A DNA stretch of 64,000 bases from assembly GCA_029556335.1 (NCBI GenBank), contig JAKQFA010000037.1:21824-85823 (forward strand). The letters are read 5' to 3'. The stretch is from Methanobacteriota archaeon (GTDB lineage Archaea > Methanobacteriota > Methanobacteria > Methanobacteriales > Methanobacteriaceae). Numbering within the stretch: the first letter of the stretch is position 1; every line of letters starts with the position of its first letter. Position numbers and translations under genes: made by a program. The notes beneath the pieces are model-generated. The model had not been told where the DNA came from, searched no databases, and saw nothing but the letters and a program-made list of their open reading frames with translations. Of this stretch, positions 16,717 through 25,782 are shown piece after piece.

Positions 16717-17283
16717 TTAGATGGGAAATTGTTGTGAGAAAACTTCTTTTATATCTTCCGGGTTCTTTATTATAAATGTATTGTGCATTTTAGCCAGTTT
16801 TTGCACATGTTCCACATCCTCTTTTCGTATGGTGATCTTTAAATCCTTACCATTGGGCAGTTTGGTGATGGTGACACCTTCTTCATAATCTGATGGGAGA
16901 ATATAAAGTGGAACATCAGCTTTTTGGCCCATTATGGCCGCGTTTGCAAGTAGGGTGTCGCCCATTCTCATGGATAGTTTGGCCACGGTGTTGGAGGTGG
17001 CAGGTGCAATTAACATGAATTTATATTTACCTAACTGAATATTACCTGCTAAAAAAGGCGCGTTGGCATTGATTTCAACCCAGATCCTATCGAAGTTTTC
17101 TTCGATCTGGTTGGATATCCCGTAGTACTTCACTACTTGATCACCAGATTTGGAGATGTACACCTCAATATCCACATCATCTTCGTATGCAGTTTTTATG
17201 TTCTTCATCACTTCCAGTGTTTCCAGGATCTTATCACCGGCGCCGGTAATCCCCCAAGCCACCTTTTTTTTCCTTTTTTCCAT
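16717..17283 (-). CDS. afpA: Archaeoflavoprotein AfpA (flavin electron carrier)
   Basis: 188 residues of the flavoprotein fold. VAWGITGAGDKILETLEVMK at the N-terminus, IEVYISKSGDQVVKYYG, then LIAPATSNTVAKLSMRMGDTLLANAA, which forms the FMN phosphate and ring pocket, as in AfpA and the related dihydromethanopterin reductases. AfpA passes electrons from ferredoxin to partner iron-sulfur flavoproteins. It is divergent from a Fur-family gene, with a palindromic operator between them. The frame carries on in phase beyond the stop (see 16558-16716), so the C-terminus may be truncated. Confidence 0.78.
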   Translation of the reverse strand: MEKRKKKVAWGITGAGDKILETLEVMKNIKTAYEDDVDIEVYISKSGDQVVKYYGISNQIEENFDRIWVEINANAPFLAGNIQLGKYKFMLIAPATSNTVAKLSMRMGDTLLANAAIMGQKADVPLYILPSDYEEGVTITKLPNGKDLKITIRKEDVEHVQKLAKMHNTFIIKNPEDIKEVFSQQFPI

Positions 17284-17400
17284 ATTTTTTCCCCTGATAG
17301 CCTTTATTGGTAAAAAATTTTCCCTCCGACAAATTTTATTTATTTAATCCGGTTCCATTGTCTGGCAGTTGTTGCTATTTTTTTAAAACCCTATTTTTAG

Positions 17401-17422
17401 ATAGAACTGGGTTCTATATAAG
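17401..17422. promoter_or_regulatory. Palindromic operator overlapping the fur TATA box
   Basis: ATAGAAC-TGG-GTTCTAT at 17401-17417 is a perfect 7+3+7 palindrome in the afpA-fur intergenic region. Its right arm overlaps CTATATAAG (17414-17422), a good archaeal TATA box placed about 50 bases before the fur ATG at 17469. A repressor bound here would block TBP. The natural candidate is the Fur-family product itself (autoregulation) with possible control of afpA. Confidence 0.55.
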
Positions 17423-17468
17423 TTTTGTTTCGATAATTTTTTATTTGATGTAAATAAACTATCTATTC

Positions 17469-17858
17469 ATGGAGAATTTGTTAAAGCGACATGAAATAAA
17501 AACCACTCCCCAACGTAGGGAGTTGATTCGAATACTAGAAGAGCTGGGAAACACCCATCCCTCCTTTAATGAAATTTATCGAGCTGTTAAAGCTGTCCAC
17601 CCTAATATAAGCCGCTCGACAGTCTACGAGAATCTTAAACTTCTGGTTGAACTGGAGGCCATTAAAAGCTTCCATTACCAGGGAGAAATTCGATACGAAA
17701 TGGATCCTGAACCCCATGTAAACCTGGCAGGGCCTGGTGGACTTATACGAGATATAAAAAATCCTGAAATTTTGCAGCACCTAGAGGATATAATGAAGAT
17801 ACTGAAAAAAGAGCAAGGAATAAATCTTAAATCATTGCTGGTCATTGCTAGCGAATAG
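17469..17858 (+). CDS. Fur-family transcriptional regulator lacking cysteines
   Basis: 129 residues. The winged-helix part is clear: LLKRHEIKTTPQRRELIRIL, NTHPSFNEIYRAV, and the recognition helix ISRSTVYENLKLLVEL. The dimerisation half keeps the Fur outline (IRYEMDPEPHVNLAGPGGLI), but the normal HHHxxCxxCG metal site is gone. The whole protein has no cysteine, so it cannot carry the structural Zn(Cys)4 site and probably senses something other than peroxide or iron in the usual way. Divergent from afpA, with an operator on its own promoter. Confidence 0.88.
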   Translation: MENLLKRHEIKTTPQRRELIRILEELGNTHPSFNEIYRAVKAVHPNISRSTVYENLKLLVELEAIKSFHYQGEIRYEMDPEPHVNLAGPGGLIRDIKNPEILQHLEDIMKILKKEQGINLKSLLVIASE

Positions 17859-18010
17859 ATAAGTTAGAAGTTCTCGTTTAAGTTTTCCTTTCATGTCAAG
17901 AAATGATCCAAATGGAATTAAAAATTATTTTAATCCATGACCCAAGTTCCCCCCCCATCAACCCCAATTAATATTATTCAAATTATAATACCTAATTCAA
18001 GGTGATACAA

Positions 18011-18298
18011 ATGGATCTATTTGAAGAACTAATGGATGAACTGGAAAATTTGAGTGAAGAAGATCATTCAAGCAGGATCAAAGAATTGGAGGGTGACTGT
18101 GTTTGTCCCATCTGCCCCACTTATGAGGACTGTGGCAAGGGAGAGAACATTTTCTGCATCACCCAGAAAAGTAGCTGTATAGATATGGAACTGGGTTGTC
18201 TGTGTCCCACCTGTCCCCTGGCACAGAAATATAAAATAGGGGTGCTTCACAACTTCTACTGTCACCGTGGGACTGAAAAAGAGCAAAGAAAAGGTTAA
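18011..18298 (+). CDS. DUF2769 cysteine-rich protein
   Basis: 95 residues from ATG 18011 (behind AAGGTGATACAA; the frame is open slightly further up). It has a short acidic helix, then the cysteine pattern CVCPICPTYEDC, C (FCITQ), C (SCIDM), CLCPTCP and C (YCHRG), typical of the methanogen family DUF2769. The cysteines should bind zinc or an Fe-S cluster. It is followed after 9 bases by a COG2426 membrane protein gene, probably one transcript. Function unknown. Confidence 0.82.
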   Translation: MDLFEELMDELENLSEEDHSSRIKELEGDCVCPICPTYEDCGKGENIFCITQKSSCIDMELGCLCPTCPLAQKYKIGVLHNFYCHRGTEKEQRKG

Positions 18299-18307
18299 TT
18301 AATAGAT

Positions 18308-18739
18308 ATGAGTTTTAGTACGGTAATAGCAGTTTTTACAGCTAGTGTGCTGGAGTTATGGCTGGCTATCCCACTGGGCTTGGCTTTGGGGTTAAATCCA
18401 GTGGTTACAGCATTGACAACTATGGCAGGTTCCATTGTTGCGGTTCTAGTGGTGATCCTGGCTGGTGATAATCTGAGGACCCATTTTATTAGATGGAAGT
18501 ATGGGGACAAAAAACAGATCCACAGCAGTGGTTTGAACCAGATATGGAGCAGTTATGGTGTAGTGGGGTTGGGGTTATTCTCTCCCCTTCTTTTTGGTGC
18601 ACCTCTAGGTTCTGTGGTGGGGATAGCGTTAGGTGCAGAAAAGAAGCCTTTGATGTTCTGGATGAGTTTAGGGATCGTGATCTGGAGTTTGGGCCTCACC
18701 TGGGCCGGGTTCATTGGAATGTTAAATCTGCAAAGTTAA
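18308..18739 (+). CDS. Small multidrug export family protein (COG2426)
   Basis: 143 residues with three or four hydrophobic helices. LELWLAIPLGLALGLNPVV near the N-terminus and FSPLLFGAPLGSVVGIALGA in the middle are characteristic of the COG2426 'small multi-drug export' membrane family. Activity has not been shown for archaeal members, and the name is historical. Cotranscribed with the DUF2769 gene. Confidence 0.78.
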   Translation: MSFSTVIAVFTASVLELWLAIPLGLALGLNPVVTALTTMAGSIVAVLVVILAGDNLRTHFIRWKYGDKKQIHSSGLNQIWSSYGVVGLGLFSPLLFGAPLGSVVGIALGAEKKPLMFWMSLGIVIWSLGLTWAGFIGMLNLQS

Positions 18740-18970
18740 TGAGTTAAGGTACACCATTTTTTTTGATGGGATCCATAAGGTTTGCAAGGATAAAAAAAGA
18801 CCGATAAAGTGTTTTTCTAAGTTTTATAAGATTACATGGCCAGTTGATCGAAACATTTAATAGTAAATCTAGGCTAAGGTTACCCTAAGAGAAATTAAAC
18901 GGCTTATTAGTTAGAATGGTGATATTGATTTTAAATAACGAATCCTAGGCACCATTTTTTAAGATGGTAT

Positions 18971-20092
18971 GTGGAGAAGGTGTTAGATTTGGATAAGATA
19001 AGGATCGCGATTATTGGCTTAGGCAATTGTGCAAGCTCACTCATACAAGGAATATACTACTACCAAGATAAAAAAGCAGAAGATGCTATCGGACTCATGC
19101 ACTGGGATATTGGAGGATATCTGCCTTCTGACTTGGAAGTGGTGGCAGCCTTCGATATAGACCAGCGCAAGGTTGGTAAAGATGTGAACGAAGCCATATT
19201 CGCTCCACCAAATTGTACCCATGTTTTTTGCCCTGACCTAGCACCATCCGGGGTTAAAGTTGAAATGGGACAAGTATTAGATGGAGTAGCTACCCACATG
19301 GCTGAATTTGATGATAATCACACCTTTATAGTTTCAAAAGAGGCAGAAAAAAGTAAAAAAGAGATCGTTGAGATTTTAAAGAGCAGAAATGTGGAAATAC
19401 TGGTGAACTACCTGCCGGTGGGATCCGAAGAAGCTGTCCGTTTCTATGCAGAATGTGCCCTGGAGGCTGGAGTAGCTTTCATCAACTCCATGCCGGTATT
19501 TATTGTAAGTGATCCAGTATGGGCTGCCCGATTTGAAGAAAAGGGGATACCTATTGTAGGGGATGATATAAAGGCACAGATAGGTGCTACCATTACTCAT
19601 CGAATCTTGGCCAACCTTTTCCGGGAGAGGGGCGTCAAGTTGGAACGTACCTATCAACTTAACACCGGTGGGAACACGGATTTTTTAAACATGCTTAACC
19701 GCAACCGTCTGGACTCAAAAAAGGAGTCTAAAACCGAAGCAGTTCAATCAGTGCTGGGAAAGAGACTGGATTCTGAAAATATACACATCGGTCCCAGTGA
19801 CTACGTGCCTTGGCAGAAGGATAACAAGCTCTGTTTCCTTCGTATGGAGGGTAAAACCTTCGGAGACGTCCCCATGAACATTGAATTACGACTTTCAGTG
19901 GAGGATTCACCCAACTCTGCTGGTTGTGTCATTGACGCAATTCGCTGCTGCAAACTTGCCCTGGAACGTGGAATTGGTGGACAATTAACTTCAATATCGG
20001 CTTTTACCATGAAACACCCACCGAAACAGTACACCGATGATCTGGCCCGGGAAATGGTGGATGAGTTCATTGTCGGTACCAGGGAAAGATAG
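18971..20092 (+). CDS. ino1: Inositol-3-phosphate synthase
   Basis: 373 residues, archaeal/actinobacterial-type myo-inositol-1-phosphate synthase. NAD-binding loop IAIIGLGNCASSLIQGI at about residues 11-27; later GDDIKAQIGATITHRILA and NTGGNTDFLNM, which are core active-site motifs, and SAGCVIDAIRCCKLALERG. It converts glucose 6-phosphate to L-myo-inositol 1-phosphate, which is used for archaetidylinositol lipids. The GTG at 18971 is taken as start. Single gene, ended by a strong hairpin. Confidence 0.92.
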   Translation: MEKVLDLDKIRIAIIGLGNCASSLIQGIYYYQDKKAEDAIGLMHWDIGGYLPSDLEVVAAFDIDQRKVGKDVNEAIFAPPNCTHVFCPDLAPSGVKVEMGQVLDGVATHMAEFDDNHTFIVSKEAEKSKKEIVEILKSRNVEILVNYLPVGSEEAVRFYAECALEAGVAFINSMPVFIVSDPVWAARFEEKGIPIVGDDIKAQIGATITHRILANLFRERGVKLERTYQLNTGGNTDFLNMLNRNRLDSKKESKTEAVQSVLGKRLDSENIHIGPSDYVPWQKDNKLCFLRMEGKTFGDVPMNIELRLSVEDSPNSAGCVIDAIRCCKLALERGIGGQLTSISAFTMKHPPKQYTDDLAREMVDEFIVGTRER

Positions 20093-20120
20093 TTTTTTAA
20101 TTTTTAGATAGAAAAAATTC

Positions 20121-20155
20121 GAATAAAGTGAAATACTCATCTATTCACTTTATTC
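20121..20155. terminator. 12-bp perfect hairpin between convergent genes
   Basis: GAATAAAGTGAA at 20121-20132 and TTCACTTTATTC at 20144-20155 with an 11-base loop. It lies 28 bases after the ino1 stop and 15 bases after the stop of the convergent protease gene, so it can end transcripts from both sides. Confidence 0.6.
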
Positions 20156-20169
20156 TTGAAAAATTACTC

Positions 20170-21039
20170 TTATAAACCGAATTGTTCTGTGTCCACCCAC
20201 TCATTCTTTATCAATGTCCACCAATCAGTGGCCAATCCTTTGGTAACATATTCGTAGGGTAACCAACCATATCCCTCTTCTCCCCAGGCTGTACCCCATG
20301 AGTTACGTATTAATATAGCTCCAGTCGTTTTATTTTTGCAGGAAGAGTTTGTTATTACCATGTTATCATCGTAGCCCACAGCCATCACGGCATGTCCTCC
20401 CAGGACTTGCTCTTTTTTACAGGGGTAGGGGATCATACCAGTGTCCCCAGAATCATGGATAGAATTGTAAACTGTGAAACCAAATATAGATGGCAGTCCA
20501 GCGGTTAAATTGGTTCTGATCCTTTCTAGAAGGATCTTTCTATCAGCTTGCAGAGGATCAAGACGTAGGTACTTTAAAGCCTGATAATTCTGGGCAAATG
20601 AGTAGGTGAAGGCTGGTGGTTCAAGGTCAAAGTCCTCCACCCGGTAGGGATAGTACTCCTCGGGAGGCACTCCAAAAAGTACCAGAGCTTGCATGGTAGT
20701 CCGTAAATAGGCCCCCGTGTCCCCGGTAACCTTCATGAGATTTCTGGTGGCCTTGTATAAAAACAGCCGCGAGGCATCCAGATGCTTAGCAAATGCTCTT
20801 TTTTCAAAATATTCCACCATACCAACTCCGGCATTGGCAGTGCAGGAGCCGAGCTGCCCCTGATCTTCCACTGGAGAACACCACTCCCTGAGATCTATAC
20901 TTTTAGGAGCTGTTTTTAACGGATCAACTATTCCCATCCTTTCAATCAGCGGTTTTAAACTCTTTTTTCCCATACTGTAGTCCCTGAAGTCAGGGTAATC
21001 TTTTAACCATCCCATACCACTTCTATTATCCACATTCAT
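20170..21039 (-). CDS. Papain-like (C1 family) cysteine peptidase
   Basis: About 290 residues with DQGQLGSCTANA (oxyanion Gln and nucleophile Cys), GGHAVMAVGYDD (catalytic His) and LIRNSWGTAWGEEGYGWLPY (catalytic Asn), the C1 triad in order. There is no signal peptide or long propeptide, so a cytoplasmic place is likely. The frame is open up to 21075, but GGAGG at 21042-21046 favours a start at ATG 21039 or GTG 21033. C1 peptidases of this type occur sporadically in methanogens. Substrate unknown. Confidence 0.88.
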   Translation of the reverse strand: MNVDNRSGMGWLKDYPDFRDYSMGKKSLKPLIERMGIVDPLKTAPKSIDLREWCSPVEDQGQLGSCTANAGVGMVEYFEKRAFAKHLDASRLFLYKATRNLMKVTGDTGAYLRTTMQALVLFGVPPEEYYPYRVEDFDLEPPAFTYSFAQNYQALKYLRLDPLQADRKILLERIRTNLTAGLPSIFGFTVYNSIHDSGDTGMIPYPCKKEQVLGGHAVMAVGYDDNMVITNSSCKNKTTGAILIRNSWGTAWGEEGYGWLPYEYVTKGLATDWWTLIKNEWVDTEQFGL

Positions 21040-21385
21040 CACCTCCAAGTATTGATGATCTTCACCCATCATCACCTAGTAATAATTTATCATGAAAAAC
21101 CAAGTTGGTGAATTATAATTACTGCTTCATAAGGCAATATCGCGCCGTTGGGTTTTTAAAAAACTTTGTTCTACTATTTAATATTATAAAACTAATCTTT
21201 ATTAATTTTTTTGGCTTCTTAATTGAAAATCTTGATTTTATCCAATAATAAAGTCATAAATTTATATAATAAAAACTGGGTTGATTCTTTGATTCGAAGT
21301 GGAAATCTTTTTATCCACTTCCACCCCCAATATCAACACTGGGTTTCTAGATTTTTTTATCTTCATTAAATTCCAGGAGGAAATG

Positions 21386-22981
21386 ATGGAACTTATAAAT
21401 TACAGAAAATACTCCCTGGCTGTCCCGGCACTGGTTGCTCTGCTACTGGCCCTGATCCCCACCCTGAATTATCAGTGGCCCCTCAGTTGGGACATCATCT
21501 ACCACGTTCAATACGCCAAGGTCTACTCCCAGTACGGTTTCACCTTGACCACCCCCCTCTTAAACGCCCCTGTAGGTCAAAAAATAGGTTATCCCCCTCT
21601 ATTCCACTTCTTGTTGGTGGGTCTGGGTGGTATGTTTCAGGCCAACTACTTCCAAGTCGCCCGTTGGTTACAACCAGTTTTAGCTACTTTGTTAGTATTT
21701 TCCACTTCCTATGTGGCTTTCAAATTCTATGGAAGATTGGCTGGGGTGTCGACAGGGTTCATCCTCGTATCAAGCTATCTGTTCAAGAGGATGATCCTAC
21801 CGGTTCCAGAAAACTTGGCTCTGATCTTCATCCCCCTGGCAGTTTATCTTTACTACCTTTCCATAAGAGATGGAAAACTTAAAATAGCAGCTTTATCAGG
21901 TTTAATACTTATATTGATACTAGGAATCCATTTAGCAGCTGCATTAACCCTGTTATTAACTGTAACTGGAATCAGCATTGTTGAATTCGTTTATTACCGG
22001 GATCTCACTGTATTTAGAAACTATGGAGCTTTCATCTTAGCTTTAATAGTATTTATTAGCACTGCACTCCTGGGTATGTTTTTCCTGTACCCAGGAGTAT
22101 TTGAATCGATTTTAGCCCAGGGAATAACATCAGCCACAGGCTTTGCAACTTCCCTGGTATCAAGCCGTCCCCTTAGCATCCCAGGATATCTTGGGAATTT
22201 AGGTCCCTTTGCAAGTGTTTTTGGATTTTTAGGGTTAATATGGGCATTGCAGCGGCGCAGAAAAAAAGATCTATTTGTAATTACCTGGATCGTGGGCATG
22301 CTTCTTCTAAGCGTTTCATATATTATTGGTGTCAACGTGATATCCTACCGGGTAATGATCTACCTTCTCATTCCCCTATCCATACTGGCTGGAGTGGGCC
22401 TCCAACAATTTTATCATTACCTTAAAAATTATCGTCGTTTATCATCGGAAAAATTCAGATGCACCTTCCTGGTGTTGTTGTTACTACTTGCAACTTTAAG
22501 TGGCTTTTTAACGGTGATCAATCCGGACATTGCCATTTTTTCAGTTAAGAGTGACTATGGTGATGTGCAAATTGCACCACCCTCTGATGCTGAGTTGGAC
22601 CTCAACCAATGGATCCAGGAGAATGGTAACCACAGCCGTTCCATCCTTATATCCAATCAGTTCACAGGGATGTTACTGGCCACCGAGTCCGGGATGCCCA
22701 TGCACTACGGTTTTGAGTATTATGGCCTTAAAAGTCTACCTACCGCTACTTTGGATGCCATGAGGAATGAAAGCATTGGTTACATCATTTACGACAAAAA
22801 ATTGGTCCTTTCACCGCCAGATGAAAACGGACTCTATATCAAAAGTGTTTATTATGAATTTTTCCCCCTTTTCTACTTCAGTCAGGATATTGAAAAAAAC
22901 ATAGACCGTATCAAGCCAGAGTATACCCAGGTAGTCTACGAAAACCAGGAATTCATCGTTTGCCAGGTACTTTATACTTAA
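21386..22981 (+). CDS. Multi-spanning membrane protein, glycosyltransferase-like
   Basis: 531 residues from ATG 21386 (5 bases behind AGGAGG; the frame is open to 21299, and ATG 21383 is an alternative). About 11-12 transmembrane helices in the first 410 residues, then a soluble C-terminal domain of about 120 residues. The first extracytoplasmic loop has WDIIYHVQYAKVYSQYG and GYPPLFHFLL, similar in position to the acidic catalytic loop of GT-C glycosyltransferases and oligosaccharyltransferase-like proteins. It probably transfers a sugar from a lipid carrier; this is inference, and no exact family is recognised. Confidence 0.7.
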   Translation: MELINYRKYSLAVPALVALLLALIPTLNYQWPLSWDIIYHVQYAKVYSQYGFTLTTPLLNAPVGQKIGYPPLFHFLLVGLGGMFQANYFQVARWLQPVLATLLVFSTSYVAFKFYGRLAGVSTGFILVSSYLFKRMILPVPENLALIFIPLAVYLYYLSIRDGKLKIAALSGLILILILGIHLAAALTLLLTVTGISIVEFVYYRDLTVFRNYGAFILALIVFISTALLGMFFLYPGVFESILAQGITSATGFATSLVSSRPLSIPGYLGNLGPFASVFGFLGLIWALQRRRKKDLFVITWIVGMLLLSVSYIIGVNVISYRVMIYLLIPLSILAGVGLQQFYHYLKNYRRLSSEKFRCTFLVLLLLLATLSGFLTVINPDIAIFSVKSDYGDVQIAPPSDAELDLNQWIQENGNHSRSILISNQFTGMLLATESGMPMHYGFEYYGLKSLPTATLDAMRNESIGYIIYDKKLVLSPPDENGLYIKSVYYEFFPLFYFSQDIEKNIDRIKPEYTQVVYENQEFIVCQVLYT

Positions 22982-22989
22982 TATTTTTT

Positions 22990-23241
22990 CTAAGGCTTTT
23001 TATCAATGAACTCTTGGTAAATCCAAGCCACCAGTCGTCCAACTATCCACGGCAGGATTATAATGATTAAAACCCCTGTTATCAGTAGTGAAAAGCCGCC
23101 AATTAATCCTGGCAGTGAATTCATGGCGTAACTACTTATATTTGTACTGAAAAAGTTTAAAACTGTGGTTATTGCTCCCAGGATGATGCTGAAGATGAAT
23201 CCCGCCAGCCAATACCTTCCGTAATTTTCTTTAATACTCAC
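22990..23241 (-). CDS. Two-helix membrane protein, hypothetical
   Basis: 83 residues with two hydrophobic segments (YWLAGFIFSIILGAITTVL and GGFSLLITGVLIIIILPWIV) and a short charged C-terminus. It resembles the small DUF5518-like membrane proteins that are plentiful in Methanobacteria. Convergent with the 531-residue membrane protein gene, 8 bases apart, and divergent from pycB. Function unknown. Confidence 0.65.
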   Translation of the reverse strand: MSIKENYGRYWLAGFIFSIILGAITTVLNFFSTNISSYAMNSLPGLIGGFSLLITGVLIIIILPWIVGRLVAWIYQEFIDKKP

Positions 23242-23409
23242 TGGATTTCACTAAGTTATCTATATTAACATCTGCAGGGTTATTCTTTGGGGTCAGGCTG
23301 CTATCTGCACTAAACCAGCACCCTGTTTAGCTCATTATTTGAGAAATATATATGCCAGTTCTGACTATCTATATAAGATTAGTAATTTTCAACAACTTCG
23401 AGGGTCATC

Positions 23410-25125
23410 ATGACTAAGATTAGGATCATTGAAACTGCTTACCGGGATGCCCATCAATCACTACTGGCCACCCGTATGAGGACCAGGGATATGTTGCCTA
23501 TTGCCGAGGAAATGGACAAAGTGGGATATTTCTCACTGGAGTCCTGGGGAGGAGCAACTTTCGACTCCTGCATCCGTTACCTCAACGAGGATCCATGGGA
23601 AAGGCTGAGAGAACTTAAAGAACATGTGACCAAGACTCCACTGCAGATGCTACTCCGGGGTCAGAACCTGGTGGGATACAAGCACTACCCAGATGATATT
23701 GTACGCCGGTTCGTGGAGAAATCATACGAGAATGGCGTGGATGTTTTCAGAATATTTGATGCCTTAAACGACATCCGTAATATGGAACAATCCATTAAGG
23801 TAGCTAAAGAACAGGGAGCCCATGTGCAAGTCACCATCAGCTACACCACCAGCCCCTATCACACCCTGGATAAGTATGTAGAATTTGCCAAAGAATTAGA
23901 AGCAAGAAACTGTGATTCACTGGCCATAAAGGATATGGCCGGACTGATCTCCCCCCATGATACATATGAACTTATTAAAACTCTTAAGGAAGAGACGGAT
24001 CTACTTATCAACCTCCACTGCCACTGCACCAGTGGTATGACTCCCATGAGTTACTATGCTGCCTGTGAAGCTGGGGTTGATCTTTTGGACACTGCTATTT
24101 CGCCACTGGCCTGGGGAGCATCTCAACCCCCAACAGAGAGTATCGTAGCCGCCCTTAAAGAGACTCCCTACGATACAGGACTGGATTTGAAGCTTTTAAA
24201 TAGAATTAAGAAGTACTTTGAAGAGATAAGGAAAAAGTACAGTGGCATACTGGATCCCATAACTGAGAGGGTTGATACTGACGTCCTATTATATCAAATA
24301 CCTGGAGGAATGCTGTCTAACCTGGTTTCACAGCTCAAGGAACAGAATGCCATGGACCGTTACCAGGATGTGCTGGATGAAATGCCCAGAGTCCGGAAAG
24401 AAATGGGTTATCCCCCACTGGTAACTCCCACCAGCCAAATAGTAGGTATCCAGGCGGTGATGAACGTCCTGGGTGGAGAACGGTATAAGAACGTTACCCA
24501 AGAGGTTAAAGAGTACATGAAAGGCTTCTACGGCCGGCCCCCAGCCCCCATTGACCCCGAAGTTTCCAGGAAAATAATCGGGGATGAAGAGGTCATTACC
24601 TGCCGTCCAGCTGACCTCCTAGAGCCGGGACTCGAGAAGTGTCGTGCTGAAGCCGAAAAGTTAGGTATAGTAAAAAAAGAAGAGGATGTACTGACCTTCG
24701 CCCTTTATCCTGCTGTGGCCCCCAAGTTCCTTAGAGGGGAATTGGAAGAAGAGCCGTTGACACCTCCTTCAGATGAAAATCCATCCAATGATGTGGGCGC
24801 GGTCCCCACTGATTTCCAGGTGGATGTGGATGGAGAGGTGTTCCAGGTGAAGGTGGTTCCCACCGGTTACATGGAAATTGAGTCAACAAGTCAGATTCCC
24901 ACTGGACCAGTAGAGGGAGGGGTAACTTCCACCATGCAGGGCATGATACTCAAGTTGAAGGTTGCTGAAGGGGATAAAGTTAATGAGGGAGACGTGGTAG
25001 CGGTGCTAGAGGCCATGAAAATGGAAAACAACATACACGCCCCTGAATCCGGGGTGGTTGAGGAGGTTTTCGTGGAGGAGGGTGACACCGTCAACGCCGG
25101 AGACCCCCTGATGGTTATTAAATGA
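23410..25125 (+). CDS. pycB: Pyruvate carboxylase subunit B
   Basis: 571 residues. The N-terminal carboxyltransferase TIM barrel has ETAYRDAHQSLLATRMRTRD and LHCHCTSGM for the metal. After a long linker there is a C-terminal biotinyl domain with EAMKMENN, the biotin carrier lysine at K537. With PycA (not in the window) it carboxylates pyruvate to oxaloacetate, which feeds glutamate and the incomplete reductive TCA pathway in methanogens. A Na+-pumping oxaloacetate decarboxylase alpha subunit is the alternative, but no beta/gamma partner is near. Confidence 0.93.
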   Translation: MTKIRIIETAYRDAHQSLLATRMRTRDMLPIAEEMDKVGYFSLESWGGATFDSCIRYLNEDPWERLRELKEHVTKTPLQMLLRGQNLVGYKHYPDDIVRRFVEKSYENGVDVFRIFDALNDIRNMEQSIKVAKEQGAHVQVTISYTTSPYHTLDKYVEFAKELEARNCDSLAIKDMAGLISPHDTYELIKTLKEETDLLINLHCHCTSGMTPMSYYAACEAGVDLLDTAISPLAWGASQPPTESIVAALKETPYDTGLDLKLLNRIKKYFEEIRKKYSGILDPITERVDTDVLLYQIPGGMLSNLVSQLKEQNAMDRYQDVLDEMPRVRKEMGYPPLVTPTSQIVGIQAVMNVLGGERYKNVTQEVKEYMKGFYGRPPAPIDPEVSRKIIGDEEVITCRPADLLEPGLEKCRAEAEKLGIVKKEEDVLTFALYPAVAPKFLRGELEEEPLTPPSDENPSNDVGAVPTDFQVDVDGEVFQVKVVPTGYMEIESTSQIPTGPVEGGVTSTMQGMILKLKVAEGDKVNEGDVVAVLEAMKMENNIHAPESGVVEEVFVEEGDTVNAGDPLMVIK

Positions 25126-25130
25126 ATGAA

Positions 25131-25763
25131 TTATTGAACTTTGAAACTGTTTAAGATCATTTCAAAGTTCGTTTTTTCTTTATTAAAGTCTTTATCCTTA
25201 GCTGAGAATGTTATTAAATAAGTTTTTCCATTTTTAACAAAATAAATGTATTCAAACCTCATTAGCTCCGCGGTATCGTTGTAGATCACCACGTCCTTAA
25301 AGGCATTTTCCCCATTGACCACCCATTTTTCGCTTGAAATTTTATTTCCGAGGGCAGATATTTGATTCTTGACCTGATCAATTGCTTCCTGATCCGATAT
25401 GCCATTATTGGACGTTATATGCACCTCAAATTGGGGATTATCAATTGAAAAAGCACTGTAACCAGCTTTAACTGGACCAAATGAATTAGATGTTGAATCA
25501 TTAAATTCGTCAATCTGAGAAGCCATAATCGTAATGTTTCCGTTTACATTGTCAGTAGCCACCACCCAATTATCCGGACACCTAAAACTAACCCCATCCA
25601 CAGAATAAGAGTTATTACCAGTTTTATTGACTACCGTGAAATTATTTGAACCTTCATCGTTGCTTATACATCCTGAACTAAAAACAATTAAAAATAAGAA
25701 AGCTATCACTCCAATCTGTTTGCTGAATATCGGCACGTTGTGTAAGTGTTTGGTTCCTTTCAT
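25131..25763 (-). CDS. Secreted lipoprotein, PsbP-like fold
   Basis: 210 residues. Basic N-terminus, hydrophobic stretch (IGVIAFLFLIVFS) and a lipobox-like SGC at about residue 31, giving a membrane-anchored extracellular protein. The mature part has YSVDGVSFRCPDNWVVATDN near its start and ends with repeats of strand-helix elements (FEYIYFVKNGKTYLITFSAK), the PsbP/DUF1795-like pattern seen in many Methanobacterial surface proteins. Function unknown. The N-terminus starts 20 bases from the end of the decayed membrane gene at 25783. Confidence 0.72.
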   Translation of the reverse strand: MKGTKHLHNVPIFSKQIGVIAFLFLIVFSSGCISNDEGSNNFTVVNKTGNNSYSVDGVSFRCPDNWVVATDNVNGNITIMASQIDEFNDSTSNSFGPVKAGYSAFSIDNPQFEVHITSNNGISDQEAIDQVKNQISALGNKISSEKWVVNGENAFKDVVIYNDTAELMRFEYIYFVKNGKTYLITFSAKDKDFNKEKTNFEMILNSFKVQ

Positions 25764-25782
25764 GTCCAGATCACCGGATTAG

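Noticed and set aside
16717..16719. Stop codon read as an amino acid in afpA
   Set aside because: The codon is TAA, not the TAG used for pyrrolysine, and no recoding element is visible.
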